Of a stretch of DNA of 64,000 nucleotides, positions 8,496-17,555 are shown piece after piece. The position numbers and the translations under genes were made by a program. The notes under the pieces were generated by a model, which ran no database searches, was not told the origin of the DNA, and saw nothing but the letters and a program-made list of their open reading frames with translations. The DNA lies in NCBI RefSeq assembly GCF_900107685.1, contig NZ_FNRQ01000013.1, forward strand, positions 20,945 through 84,944, in the 5' to 3' direction. Origin of the DNA: Paraburkholderia sartisoli. Lineage in GTDB: Bacteria > Pseudomonadota > Gammaproteobacteria > Burkholderiales > Burkholderiaceae. How positions within the stretch are numbered: the stretch's first letter is position 1; the number at the start of each line of letters is the position of its first letter.

Positions 8496-9956
8496 TCAGC
8501 GGGCAAGCCCTGGCATCCGTTGCGCAAGCGCGGTGAGTGCCGTGTCGATCTGTTCGACGTCGATCCCCCCATAGCCAAACATCAGGCCGGGCCGCGCTTT
8601 CTCGCGCACATGGAACGGCGTGAGCCCGTACAGCCCGATCGACGCGGCACGTCCTGCCTCGACGACCGCCGCCTCCGTGAGTGGCGCCCGGAGCCTTGCG
8701 GCAAGGTGAATGCCGGCGGTCGGCACGATCGGCTCGAACCACGGCGCGAGCCCGTTTTGCAGGTGTGAAAGCAGCATCGCGCGCCGCGCCGCATAGTGTT
8801 TATGCATGCGCCGAAGGTGTTTCGCGAAGTCGCCGTTGAGCATGAAGGTGGCAAGCGCGGTCTGCGTGAGTGTGCAGCCGTGCCAGTCGCCGACCTGCCG
8901 CGCGCACCGCAACGGACCCAGCAGCGAGGCGGGCGGCACCACGTAACCCATGCGCAGCTCGGGGAAAATCGTCTTCGAAAACGTGCCGACGTACGCCACC
9001 AGACCCGCGCGGTCGAGGCTCTTGAGCGGCTCCGTTGGACGCCCTTCGAAGCGGTATTCGCAGTCGTAGTCGTCTTCGATGATGACGGCGCCGCGCTGTT
9101 GCGCCCATTCGAGCAGTTCGACCCGGCGCTCGAGGCTCATCGGCATGCCGAGCGGAAACTGGTGGGATGGCGTCACATAGACGAGCCGCGCGTTCTTCGG
9201 CAGCCGGCTCACGACAAGACCCTGTTCGTCGACGGGAACCGGCACGACCTTCGCGTCGAGCGCCGCGAAACACGCGCGCGCCGGCGGATAACCGGGGTCT
9301 TCGACGGCGACGGTGTCGCCGCGGCGCAGCACCACGCGGGCCACGAGATCGAGCGCCTGCTGCGCGCCCTGCGTGATGACGACGTCGTCCCAGTTGCTGA
9401 CGACCGCGCGGTTGAACGCCAGATAGCGCGACACGGCGAGCCGCAGTTCCTGCTCGCCGGCGGAGTCGTGGTAGGTGCCGCGGCCGCGCGACTGCACGCG
9501 CAGCGCGTGGTTGATGCAGGTGCGCCACACGTCGAACGGAAACAGCGATTTGTCCGTCACGCCGCCGACAAAGTCGAGCGTGACCTGGGGGTCCGGCTGC
9601 GGCAACGCCAGCGACGCCGCGAGTTCGTCCCACACTTCGCGCGCTCGCGCCGCCGGTTGCACCTTCGCCGCTTCGACGGCTTTCGCATGCGACGATTTCT
9701 CGCCAGGCAGGCGCTGCAAGCCGTCGGACACGAACGTGCCGGAGCCCGGGCGCGCCGACAGAAACCCTTCGGAAAGCAGGCGCTCGAACACGTCGAGCGT
9801 GGTCTTGCGCGATACGCCGAGCTGCGTCGCCAGATCGCGCGTGGACGGCAACTGCACGCCACCCGCGAGCCGCCCTTCGACAATGCCCGCGCGCAACTGT
9901 CGATAAATCTGCCCCGCCAGATCCTGGCGCCCCTGAATCGTGATGTGGATATCCAT
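8496..9956 (-). CDS. MocR-type regulator (GntR winged helix fused to class I aminotransferase fold)
   Basis: A PdxR/MocR-family transcription regulator of 486 residues. Residues about 10-80 form a GntR winged helix (LPSTRDLATQLGVSRKTTLDVFERL); the rest is a PLP-binding aminotransferase fold with the Schiff-base Lys in YVGTFSKTIFPELRMGY and a DDYDCEYRF block. These proteins sense PLP or amino compounds and usually control a neighbouring PLP, amino-acid or transport gene. The neighbour upstream in the same direction is a ketopantoate reductase-like gene, 41 bases away, so the two may be cotranscribed. Its target is not evident here. Confidence 0.9.
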   Translation of the reverse strand: MDIHITIQGRQDLAGQIYRQLRAGIVEGRLAGGVQLPSTRDLATQLGVSRKTTLDVFERLLSEGFLSARPGSGTFVSDGLQRLPGEKSSHAKAVEAAKVQPAARAREVWDELAASLALPQPDPQVTLDFVGGVTDKSLFPFDVWRTCINHALRVQSRGRGTYHDSAGEQELRLAVSRYLAFNRAVVSNWDDVVITQGAQQALDLVARVVLRRGDTVAVEDPGYPPARACFAALDAKVVPVPVDEQGLVVSRLPKNARLVYVTPSHQFPLGMPMSLERRVELLEWAQQRGAVIIEDDYDCEYRFEGRPTEPLKSLDRAGLVAYVGTFSKTIFPELRMGYVVPPASLLGPLRCARQVGDWHGCTLTQTALATFMLNGDFAKHLRRMHKHYAARRAMLLSHLQNGLAPWFEPIVPTAGIHLAARLRAPLTEAAVVEAGRAASIGLYGLTPFHVREKARPGLMFGYGGIDVEQIDTALTALAQRMPGLAR

Positions 9957-9997
9957 CCGGCTGGCTGCCTGAAGTATGCCTGCGCGCGATTATGCCT

Positions 9998-10936
9998 CTA
10001 TGCCTCGCGCGCCTGCCGCGATTCGTAAGCCTTCAGATGGTTATACGCAAGGCGCAGCAGCGACACGTGCGCTTCGTCGTGCTGCGCGGCGTCGCCCCGG
10101 CGGATCAGGTCGCCAAGAATGTGATCGGCCTCGATCCGCGAACGGTTCTCCACGTCGCGCAGCATCGAGGCCGTCATCGGCGAGCCCGCCGCGAAGAGCG
10201 TGCCGCTCACGCGCGCCACGAAGTCCTCGCCCATCGGATAACCGTTGTGTGCCGACACCGCGCGGCATTCGGACAGCAGGCCCTCGATCACGCGTTTGCC
10301 GTCGGGCGCCGCCAGAATGTCGCCGATGGAAGCACGAAAAAGGCACGTGCTGGCCGCCAGCGTCGAGAGGAACACCCACTTCGCCCACATCTGCTGAAGT
10401 ACCGCGTCGCTCAATGCGACGTCAAAGCCCGCACCCTGCAGCGTGGCATCGATGGCGCGGGCACGCGCTGTCGACCCGCCGGCGAGTTCGCCGAACGTGA
10501 TCGAATGCAGGTCGTTCAGATGCACGATTTCGCGCGCGGGGTTCAACGTCGCGGCGATCACGCACTGGCCGCCCAGCACGCGCGCGGCGCCGAATTTCTC
10601 CGTCAGCGTATCGACGTGCGCCATGCCGTTCAAAAGCGGCAGGATCGCCGTATCGGGTCCGACGAACGGCGCGAATGCCTTCACCGCGTCGTCGAGGCTG
10701 TACGCCTTGCAGCTCAGCACGATGAGATCGAACGGTTTCGCGGCGTCGCTCGCCTGAACGGTCTTCACGTCGCGCAGCGTGAGATCGCCGCGTGGACTGC
10801 GGATCACGAGACCCGTGCGCTTCAGTTCCTCCGCCCGTTGCGCGCGGACCAGAAACGTCACGTCGCGCCCCGCCGCGGCGAGACGTCCGCCGAAATAACC
10901 GCCCGTCGCCCCCGCACCCACAACCAGAATTCGCAT
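9998..10936 (-). CDS. Ketopantoate reductase family protein (2-dehydropantoate 2-reductase-like)
   Basis: An NADPH-dependent reductase of the PanE/ApbA family, 312 residues. The Rossmann motif VGAGATGGYFGG is at the N-terminus, and LSCKAY and LPLLNGM carry the conserved Lys and Asn of the family. PanE makes pantoate for coenzyme A, but many genomes of this group hold several paralogues with other 2-keto acid substrates, so the pantothenate role is not certain. A GTG lies one codon before the ATG; the AGGAG site is five bases from the ATG at 10936 and only two from the GTG, so I chose the ATG. Confidence 0.85.
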   Translation of the reverse strand: MRILVVGAGATGGYFGGRLAAAGRDVTFLVRAQRAEELKRTGLVIRSPRGDLTLRDVKTVQASDAAKPFDLIVLSCKAYSLDDAVKAFAPFVGPDTAILPLLNGMAHVDTLTEKFGAARVLGGQCVIAATLNPAREIVHLNDLHSITFGELAGGSTARARAIDATLQGAGFDVALSDAVLQQMWAKWVFLSTLAASTCLFRASIGDILAAPDGKRVIEGLLSECRAVSAHNGYPMGEDFVARVSGTLFAAGSPMTASMLRDVENRSRIEADHILGDLIRRGDAAQHDEAHVSLLRLAYNHLKAYESRQAREA

Positions 10937-11069
10937 CACGTCTCCTTGAGATCATTCGTGTGGCGCGTGCGCGCCAGTCCATCTGTTCGTCCCTGCATAT
11001 GGAAAATACAGCAAAGTATCGCCGGACGCAGGGACACGCCGCGCACGTTTCAACGCGTTTAAAGCGGCC

Positions 11070-12254
11070 TTACAGCGCCTCGAGCGCAAGCGCGATGCCC
11101 TGACCACCACCGATGCACAGCGTGACGATACCGCGCCTCAAACCGTCGCGTCGCATCGAATGGATGAGCCGCGTCGCCAGCACCGCGCCGGTCGCGCCGA
11201 TCGGGTGACCGTGCGCGATCGCGCCGCCTTCCACGTTGATGATGTCATCCGGCAGGCCGAGCTTTTGCGCGACGGCAATCGGCACGGCGGCGAACGCTTC
11301 GTTGATCTCGATGCGTTCGATGTCGCCGGGATTCCACCCGGCCCGCTCGAGCGCCATCCGCACGGCCGGCACCGGACCGAGGCCGAACATACCCGGCTCG
11401 ACCGCCGCCACGCCGTACGCGACGAGCCGCGCGAACGGTTCGATGCCATGCGCTTCCGCGAAGCCGCGGTCCGCGACGATCATCGCAGCCGCGCCGCTGT
11501 TCAGCCCGGGCGCGTTGCCCGCGGTGATCGAGCCGTCCGGACGAAACGCGGGGCGCAGCTTCGCCAGAATCTCGACCGTGGTGTCGCCGCGCGGCTGCTC
11601 GTCGCGGGCGAAAAGCACGGGCCCCTTGCGTCCCTTCACCTCGATCGCGGCGAGTTCGGCTTCGAACGCGCCGCGTTCCTGTGCCGCGACAAAGCGCTGC
11701 TGCGACCGCGCGGCCCAGCGGTCCTGTGCGTCGCGCGTGATCGAAAGCTGCGTCACGAGGTCTTCGGTGTGCCAGCCGGAATGCTCGCTGGAAAACGCGT
11801 CGACAAGACCATCGCGCAACATGCTGTCGTGAATCTGCGCGCTCCCCATGCGGTAACCGTGGCGGGCGCCATCCATCAGATACGGCGCGCGATCCATGTT
11901 CTCCATGCCGCCCGCCACCGCGACGTGGCCCAGACCCAGCGCGATTTCCTGGGCTGCGGAGACGACCGCCTGCGCGCCCGAGCCGCAGACGCGGTTGACG
12001 GTCAGCGCCGGCACGGCCACCGGCACGCCGCCGCCGATCGACGCCTGGCGGGCCGGGTTCATGCGGTTGCCCGCCTGGATCACGTTGCCCATCACCACCG
12101 ACGACAGCACAGCCGCATCGACACCGCCACGCCGCAGCGTTTCGCGGACGGCGGCGGCGCCGAGGTCGGTGGCGGGCACCTCCTTCAGTGAACCGTTGAA
12201 GGCGCCAATCGGGGTTCTCACCGGATGGCTGATCACAATTTCGCGTGTACTCAT
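11070..12254 (-). CDS. Acetyl-CoA C-acetyltransferase (thiolase)
   Basis: A degradative/biosynthetic thiolase of 394 residues that joins two acetyl-CoA or cleaves acetoacetyl-CoA. The nucleophile Cys90 is in NRVCGSGAQAV. The His of IAHGHPIGATGA and the second Cys in CIGGGQG complete the active site. ATG at 12254 follows an AGAGGG site; the frame extends further upstream without support. It resembles AtoB/PhaA/ActA-type enzymes rather than a confirmed 3-oxoadipyl-CoA thiolase (PcaF). It has no operon partner: the next gene upstream is the efflux outer-membrane protein, 44 bases away in the same direction. Confidence 0.9.
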   Translation of the reverse strand: MSTREIVISHPVRTPIGAFNGSLKEVPATDLGAAAVRETLRRGGVDAAVLSSVVMGNVIQAGNRMNPARQASIGGGVPVAVPALTVNRVCGSGAQAVVSAAQEIALGLGHVAVAGGMENMDRAPYLMDGARHGYRMGSAQIHDSMLRDGLVDAFSSEHSGWHTEDLVTQLSITRDAQDRWAARSQQRFVAAQERGAFEAELAAIEVKGRKGPVLFARDEQPRGDTTVEILAKLRPAFRPDGSITAGNAPGLNSGAAAMIVADRGFAEAHGIEPFARLVAYGVAAVEPGMFGLGPVPAVRMALERAGWNPGDIERIEINEAFAAVPIAVAQKLGLPDDIINVEGGAIAHGHPIGATGAVLATRLIHSMRRDGLRRGIVTLCIGGGQGIALALEAL

Positions 12255-12298
12255 GGTCGATTCCCTCTTCGAGGTGGAAAGTAAAGTGACGGGTCTGT

Positions 12299-13750
12299 TC
12301 AGCGGGCGGCGGACGACGTCGCGGCAACGCTCGCGACATCGGCGAAATCCTGCGTATCCCATCCGCCGCCCAGCGAGCGATACAGCGCGACCGCGGCAAG
12401 CGCGTGTTCGCGTTTCGCCTGGTTCAGCGATTCCGCGTCCTGCAGATACGCTTCCTGCGCGGCGAGCACGTCGAGGAAGCTCGACGCGCCGCCCTTGTAC
12501 AGCTCGCTCGAAAGACGCAGCGCCTGGCTGGATGCATCGAGCGCGCCGGAGAGTCGCTGAGCCTGCTCCGACGTGCTGATGAGATCGCTGCGCGTGTCCT
12601 CGATTTCCTTCAGCGCCTCTAGCATCGTCTGACGCAGGCCGAGTTGCGACTCGCGCATGCGGCTCTCGCTTTCGTCGATACCCGCATTGATGCGGCCGGC
12701 GTTGAAGATCGGACTCGTCGCGCTCAGGGCCGCGCTGAACAGGTTGTCGGTGAGCGTCGGCAAGCCGAGATACGACGCGGCGAGCAGGCCGTCCGACAGC
12801 GTCAGCCTGAACTGCGGATAACGCTGCGCCTTCGATACGCCGACTTCCGCCGCGCGCTGCTCGACGCCCGCATACGCGGTGCGCACGTCCGGGCGACGCA
12901 GCAGCGCCTCCGAAGGCAGCGTCCGCGGCACGCTCTGCGACGGCACGGGAATCGCCTGTGCGTTCGCGAGCAGCAACCCGTCGACGCTCTCCGGCGTGCG
13001 GCCCGAATACACCGCGATCAGGCTGAGCTGGTGCTGGATCGTCGACTGCACGCGCGGAATCTGCGCCTGAAGATCGGACAGCTGGTTCTGCGCACGCGCG
13101 ACGTCGAGCTGCGTCGACAGGCCGTAATGCAGGCGCTCCTGCGTCAGACGCAACGCGCGGCTGCGGATCTGCTCGTTATCCTTGACGATCTTCATCTGCG
13201 ACTGCGCCCAGCGCAGGTCGATGTACGCAGCCGCCGTATTCGCGGCGAGCGCGAGACGCACGGCGTTCAGCGCTTCCTTGCGGCCCGACACCTGCGCCTG
13301 CGCCGCGAGCAGCGCGAGATGCTCGCCGCCGAATACGTCGGGCGCCCAGCTCGCGGCGAGACCGATGCCTGCCTGGCGCACGTAACCGAGCGGCGGCGGC
13401 GTGTTCTGGCGCGTATCGGCGGCCCGCGCGACCGCGTCGAGTTCGGGCAGCAGATCCGCGTGAAGTTGCGTCGCGATCGACTGCGCCTGCTTGACCCGTT
13501 CCGCGGCGGCCTGCACGTCGAGGTTGCCTTCCAGCACCGATGTCACCAGCTCATGCATGACGGGGTCGCCGAAGTTGTTCCACCACGCGTCGGCGTTGAC
13601 GGACGCCTGCGGCGCGTCGACGCTCCACGCGTCGGGCGCGACGGTCTGCACGGTCTTCGGCAGATCGGCGTGGGTTTCCGGCTGCACGGCGCAGGCGGCG
13701 AGACTCAGCACGGCGATGCCCGCCAGAGCCTTTGCGATGATCGATTTCAT
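12299..13750 (-). CDS. Efflux outer-membrane lipoprotein (NodT/OprM family)
   Basis: The outer-membrane channel of a tripartite efflux pump, 483 residues. A lipoprotein signal with lipobox LAAC (Cys about residue 19) is followed by two repeats of the TolC-like fold; WWNNFGDP and LLRRPDVRTAYAGVEQRAAEVGV-type blocks (shown in part) are typical of the family. ATG at 13750 lies 10 bases after the EmrB-type gene, so it is the last gene of the pump operon. Confidence 0.92.
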   Translation of the reverse strand: MKSIIAKALAGIAVLSLAACAVQPETHADLPKTVQTVAPDAWSVDAPQASVNADAWWNNFGDPVMHELVTSVLEGNLDVQAAAERVKQAQSIATQLHADLLPELDAVARAADTRQNTPPPLGYVRQAGIGLAASWAPDVFGGEHLALLAAQAQVSGRKEALNAVRLALAANTAAAYIDLRWAQSQMKIVKDNEQIRSRALRLTQERLHYGLSTQLDVARAQNQLSDLQAQIPRVQSTIQHQLSLIAVYSGRTPESVDGLLLANAQAIPVPSQSVPRTLPSEALLRRPDVRTAYAGVEQRAAEVGVSKAQRYPQFRLTLSDGLLAASYLGLPTLTDNLFSAALSATSPIFNAGRINAGIDESESRMRESQLGLRQTMLEALKEIEDTRSDLISTSEQAQRLSGALDASSQALRLSSELYKGGASSFLDVLAAQEAYLQDAESLNQAKREHALAAVALYRSLGGGWDTQDFADVASVAATSSAAR

Positions 13751-13760
13751 GTCGGGTACC

Positions 13761-15350
13761 TTAGTGAGCGTCGGGAGGCGGTGCGGTGTTGCCGAACGGG
13801 CGCGAGAACAGCACGCTGGCGAGTCCCACCACGAAGCACAGCGCCAGCGCAAAGAACGTATCGGAGAAAGTGAGCACGAGCGCCTCGCGCATCAGCAACC
13901 CGTGCAGGACGTCGAGGCCGGCCGTCGTCGCGTTGAGCGCGTCGCCGCCCACCGCGGCCAGATGCGCGGCCTGCTGCTGGATGACCGCTTCGATCACCGG
14001 ACGGCCAGCCGTCACGTGTTCGTCGAGACGCTCGTAATGCAGGTTCAAACGGTCGTTGAGCATCGTGCTGGCAACGGCAATGCCAATTGCGCCGCCGAGG
14101 TTGCGCATCAGGTTGAACAGGCCACTGGCGGATTTGAGACGCGACGGGGGCAGCGAACCGAGCGCCATCGTGACGATCGGCGGAATGCAGAACTGCTGGC
14201 CGATGCCGCGCAGCGCCTGCGGAATCAGCAGTTCCTGCCAGCCCCACTGGTTCGTGAGCGGCACGTAGAGATACACGCCGACGCCGAAGCACACGAGCCC
14301 GAACACCATCAGCCAGCGCATGTCGACCATGCGCGCAAGCCATGAATACGCGACCAGCGCCACCAGCTGGAAACAGCCGACGGAAAGCAGCGCAAGGCCG
14401 ATCTGCAACGAATCGAAGCCACGCACGCGGGCGAGAAACACCGGCGTCAGGAACACCGCACAGAAAATGCCGATGCCGGTAATGAACGACAGCAGACTGC
14501 CGATACTGAAGTTACGGATGGCGAGCGCGCGCAGATCGACAACCGGATCTTTTGCCGTGAACGCATGGACGAGGAACAGGAACCCGCAGATGCCGCAGAT
14601 CCATGCGCACGTCAGGATCACGTCGTCGCCAAACCAGTTCTTGCGCGGCCCTTCCTCGAGCACATACTCGAGGCAGCCCAGAAAGCCCGACATCAACGCC
14701 ATGCCGAGGTAGTCGCCCTTTTTCAGCAGGGACATATCGACATGATCAATGTGTACGAACCTCGGCACCAGCACGGTCACGAGAACGCCCGGCACGAGGT
14801 TCAGGTAGAACAGCCAGTGCCACGACCACTGCGACGTGATCCAGCCGCCGATCACGGGGCCGATCGTCGGCGCGAGCGAGGCGAGCGCGCTGATCGTCGT
14901 CGACGCGATCAGCCGCTGTTTGCCGGGAAACAGCACGAATGCCGTGGTGAACACCGTCGGGATCATCGCCGCGCCGAGCGCGCCCTGGAGCCCGCGAAAC
15001 AGGATCATCGAGTTGATGTCCCACGCCATGCCGCACAGCATGCTCGTGATCGTGAAGCCGAGCGCCGACGCCGCGAACAGCCAGCGCGTGGAAAACACGC
15101 GCGACAGCCAGCCCGACATCGGAATCACGAGAATTTCCGCGATCAGATACGACGTTTGCACCCAGGAGAGCTCATCCTGACTGGCGGACAGGCCACCGCC
15201 AATGTCCCTGAGCGAGGAAGCAACGATCTGGATGTCGAGCGTCGCCATGAAGAACCCGAGGCACATCAGCGCGAACGCGAAGGCTTTCGTGCGTATGGGC
15301 TGATCGGCGGGGTTCGCGAGGGGTGCTGCGTGCGCGTGGGTGCGGTTCAT
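13761..15350 (-). CDS. DHA2-family drug:H+ antiporter (EmrB/QacA type)
   Basis: An MFS exporter of 529 residues with about 14 membrane helices. FFMATLDIQIVASSLRDIG is the DHA2 motif D1 region, and MSGWLSRVFSTRWLF is motif A. It works with the HlyD-type adaptor encoded just upstream (18-bp gap) and the outer-membrane protein just downstream to move hydrophobic drugs or fatty-acid-like compounds out of the cell. The gene order emrA-emrB-oprM matches the family. Confidence 0.92.
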   Translation of the reverse strand: MNRTHAHAAPLANPADQPIRTKAFAFALMCLGFFMATLDIQIVASSLRDIGGGLSASQDELSWVQTSYLIAEILVIPMSGWLSRVFSTRWLFAASALGFTITSMLCGMAWDINSMILFRGLQGALGAAMIPTVFTTAFVLFPGKQRLIASTTISALASLAPTIGPVIGGWITSQWSWHWLFYLNLVPGVLVTVLVPRFVHIDHVDMSLLKKGDYLGMALMSGFLGCLEYVLEEGPRKNWFGDDVILTCAWICGICGFLFLVHAFTAKDPVVDLRALAIRNFSIGSLLSFITGIGIFCAVFLTPVFLARVRGFDSLQIGLALLSVGCFQLVALVAYSWLARMVDMRWLMVFGLVCFGVGVYLYVPLTNQWGWQELLIPQALRGIGQQFCIPPIVTMALGSLPPSRLKSASGLFNLMRNLGGAIGIAVASTMLNDRLNLHYERLDEHVTAGRPVIEAVIQQQAAHLAAVGGDALNATTAGLDVLHGLLMREALVLTFSDTFFALALCFVVGLASVLFSRPFGNTAPPPDAH

Positions 15351-15368
15351 GATCGGCTCGCTTCGGGC

Positions 15369-16454
15369 TTACGCGTGGGCTGCGAGATGAACCTTGACCG
15401 TCGCCGAGAGCCCCGGGCGCAGCACGCCCTGCATCTCCTTCGGCACGTCGAGACGGATGCGCACCGGCACGCGCTGCACGATCTTCGTGAAGTTGCCGGT
15501 CGCGTTTTCCGCGGGCAGCACGCTGAACGTAGCCCCGGTTGCCGGCGCAAGGCTCTCGACGACGCCATGAATCCCCCTGTTCGACGCGTCCAGCTCGACG
15601 TCGACGCTGTCGCCGACACGCATCTTCTTCAACTGGTCTTCCTTGAAGTTGGCGTCGATCCACAGGCCGCTCGAAGGCACGACGGTCAGCAGCGACACGC
15701 CCGTGTTGGCGAGCAGGCCGACACGCGCGGTGCGGTTGCCGACGTAGCCGTCGATCGGCGAGCGGATCGTCGTGTATTCGACGTTGAGCGCCGCGACGCG
15801 CTGCGCCGCCTGCGCGGTCGCGATGCGCGCCTCGGCGTCGCCGATCTGCGCGTCCAGCACGACCAGCTGACGCTGCGCGGCGACGAACGCGGCATTGCTG
15901 CGATCGACGGCGGCGCGCGCCTTGAGCAGGTCCGCATCGGCGCGCTCGACGACCTGGCTCGACACAGCATCGTCTTTCACGAGCTCGCGGTAACGTGTCT
16001 GGTCGGCTGCGCTGCGCGTCAGTTCGGCACCGGACGCGCGCACTTCGGCGCCCTGTTCGTTGATCGTCGCGAGCTGGAGCGACTTCTTCGCCTGCAACTC
16101 GGTGACGGCGGCTTTCGCGCTGTCCACTTCGGCGTTCGCCTGCGCAAGACGGGCGTCGTAATCGCGTGCGTCCAGCCGGATCAGCACCTGGTTTTCATGC
16201 ACGTGTTCGTTGTCTTTCACCAGCACGTCGGTCACGAAGCCATTCACCTTCGGCGCCATGACGGTGACGTCGCCGCCGATATACGCGTCATCGGTGCTTT
16301 CGACAAAGCGCCCGACCATGAACCAGTACGACCCGGCCGCAACCAGCACGACGAGCACCGCGATGACCGCGAGCAGCATCCACGGGATGCGTCGCGTGGG
16401 ATTGACACGATCCACCACGCTGGCGGGTACGACTGTCGAAGGAGTAGTGGACAT
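15369..16454 (-). CDS. HlyD/EmrA-family periplasmic adaptor of efflux pump
   Basis: A membrane-fusion protein of 361 residues. One N-terminal helix (about residues 24-46) is followed by a biotinyl-lipoyl-like domain (VMAPKVNGFVTDVLVKDNEHV), a long coiled-coil hairpin rich in Ala/Gln, and a beta-barrel domain (TIRSPIDGYVGNRTARVG). It links the inner-membrane antiporter and the outer-membrane channel. The 12-bp operator GTGCGTATGCAC sits eight bases before its ATG, so the pump operon is likely repressed by one of the two adjacent MarR proteins. Confidence 0.92.
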   Translation of the reverse strand: MSTTPSTVVPASVVDRVNPTRRIPWMLLAVIAVLVVLVAAGSYWFMVGRFVESTDDAYIGGDVTVMAPKVNGFVTDVLVKDNEHVHENQVLIRLDARDYDARLAQANAEVDSAKAAVTELQAKKSLQLATINEQGAEVRASGAELTRSAADQTRYRELVKDDAVSSQVVERADADLLKARAAVDRSNAAFVAAQRQLVVLDAQIGDAEARIATAQAAQRVAALNVEYTTIRSPIDGYVGNRTARVGLLANTGVSLLTVVPSSGLWIDANFKEDQLKKMRVGDSVDVELDASNRGIHGVVESLAPATGATFSVLPAENATGNFTKIVQRVPVRIRLDVPKEMQGVLRPGLSATVKVHLAAHA

Positions 16455-16462
16455 GTTGATAT

Positions 16463-16474
16463 GTGCGTATGCAC
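16463..16474. promoter_or_regulatory. MarR operator candidate, copy 1 (emrA side)
   Basis: GTGCGTATGCAC, half-sites GTGC/GCAC around a four-base centre, eight bases upstream of the emrA-type ATG. It is identical to the copies before both marR genes. Confidence 0.75.
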
Positions 16475-16547
16475 TTCGTTGCCTGAAAAAATCGGCGCGA
16501 GGAACGCGCCGGCCGATGCTGCTGCCCGCTTCACGCGAGCTTCGAAT

Positions 16548-16973
16548 CTAGTCCCGGGTCATCGCAAACAGTTCGCGTCGCAGCGCTTCCGCGCGCTGCG
16601 GCCCGAACCGCGCTTCGAACTCTTCCTGTGCCGCGTACCAATGCTCACGCGCCGCGCGAAGCCGCACCTCGCCCGCTTCGGTCAAACCGATCGACAGTTC
16701 GCGCCGGTCCGGTTCGAGCGTTTCGCTGAATACGAGTCCGTCGCGACGCAGCGGCTGGATGGCACGCACGAGCGTCGTGCGCTGCATCACCATCTGGTCG
16801 GCGAGCTCCTTCATCGTCGCGCGGCCGGCGCGCCGGATCCTGCCCATGATCGAGAACTGCGTCGTCGTCAAACCGACCTGCGCGAGGTGCCGGTCGTAGA
16901 GCTGCGAGACATAGCGCGCCGCCTGGCGAATCGCGAAACAGTCGTCTTCTGCCGGAAATAACGTGGATTTCAT
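16548..16973 (-). CDS. MarR-family transcription regulator 1
   Basis: A winged-helix repressor of 141 residues. The N-terminal helix CFAIRQAARYVSQLYDRHL and the wing region MVMQRTTLVRAIQPLRRDGL match closely those of the MarR gene next to it, so the two arose by tandem duplication. Its ATG (16973) has the shared 12-bp operator six bases upstream, suggesting autorepression. It lies 93 bases upstream of the efflux operon in the same direction and is the best candidate for its ligand-responsive repressor. Confidence 0.9.
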   Translation of the reverse strand: MKSTLFPAEDDCFAIRQAARYVSQLYDRHLAQVGLTTTQFSIMGRIRRAGRATMKELADQMVMQRTTLVRAIQPLRRDGLVFSETLEPDRRELSIGLTEAGEVRLRAAREHWYAAQEEFEARFGPQRAEALRRELFAMTRD

Positions 16974-16979
16974 TTATAA

Positions 16980-16991
16980 GTGCGTATGCAC
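16980..16991. promoter_or_regulatory. MarR operator candidate, copy 2 (marR1)
   Basis: GTGCGTATGCAC, in the same orientation as copy 1, overlapping the expected ribosome site of marR1. The flanks also match: AT-rich on both sides, followed by AT after GCAC. Confidence 0.75.
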
Positions 16992-17035
16992 ATATTAAGA
17001 CACAACAACAGCGGACCAATACACCGCATCCACCG

Positions 17036-17458
17036 TTATTCCGTGATGTCGAACAGTTCCGAGCGCAGCGCCTGCGCGCGTGCCCGGCCGAAGCGGCTTT
17101 CGAATTCGTCCTGCGCGGCACGCCATGCGATGGCGGCCTTGTCAAAGGTTTTCTCGCCCTTGCCCGTCAGGCTGAACAGAAACGTGCGACCGTCATGCGC
17201 GGCCGGCTCGATGGATACGAGACCGTCGCGTTGCAGCGGCTTCATCGCACGGACCAGCGTTGTACGGTCCATGACCATCGCGTCCGCCAGATCCATCATG
17301 GTCAGGTTCGGCGTGCGCGCGAGCTTGGCAAGAATCGTGAAATGCGCCGCCGACAAACCCACGGCCGACAGATGCCGCTCGTAAATCTGCGTGACATGCC
17401 GTGCCGCCTGCCGCAGCGCAAAGCAATTGCATTCGTCGTAGGAGAGAGGCCGGTTCAT
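17036..17458 (-). CDS. MarR-family transcription regulator 2
   Basis: A 140-residue winged-helix regulator, paralogue of the MarR gene 62 bases downstream. Shared blocks include CFALRQAARHVTQIYERHLS and MVMDRTTLVRAMKPLQRDGL. ATG at 17458 follows a GGAGAG-type stretch only inside the gene, but homology with the paralogue fixes this start; the frame opens 36 bases earlier without support. The operator is 16 bases upstream. With three operators and two repressors, the locus could respond to two ligands. Confidence 0.88.
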   Translation of the reverse strand: MNRPLSYDECNCFALRQAARHVTQIYERHLSAVGLSAAHFTILAKLARTPNLTMMDLADAMVMDRTTLVRAMKPLQRDGLVSIEPAAHDGRTFLFSLTGKGEKTFDKAAIAWRAAQDEFESRFGRARAQALRSELFDITE

Positions 17459-17474
17459 GGGTTGGACTATAGAT

Positions 17475-17486
17475 GTGCATACGCAC
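17475..17486. promoter_or_regulatory. MarR operator candidate, copy 3 (marR2)
   Basis: GTGCATACGCAC, the exact reverse complement of copies 1 and 2, 16 bases upstream of the marR2 ATG in an AT-rich stretch. Confidence 0.75.
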
Positions 17487-17555
17487 ACTGTCAAGTTTTT
17501 TGCTGCGGTTTTTTGTTGCCGGACGGATGACCGGCGCAGGTGTGTCCCCGTACGC

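Noticed and set aside
11070..12254. Naming the thiolase pcaF
   Set aside because: It is 37 kb from pca genes and lacks any feature that separates 3-oxoadipyl-CoA thiolase from acetyl-CoA acetyltransferase.
14565..16961. A 798-codon plus-strand frame across emrB/emrA/marR1
   Set aside because: Shadow frame over three well-supported minus-strand genes; composition is Arg/His/Asp-rich and unlike a real protein.
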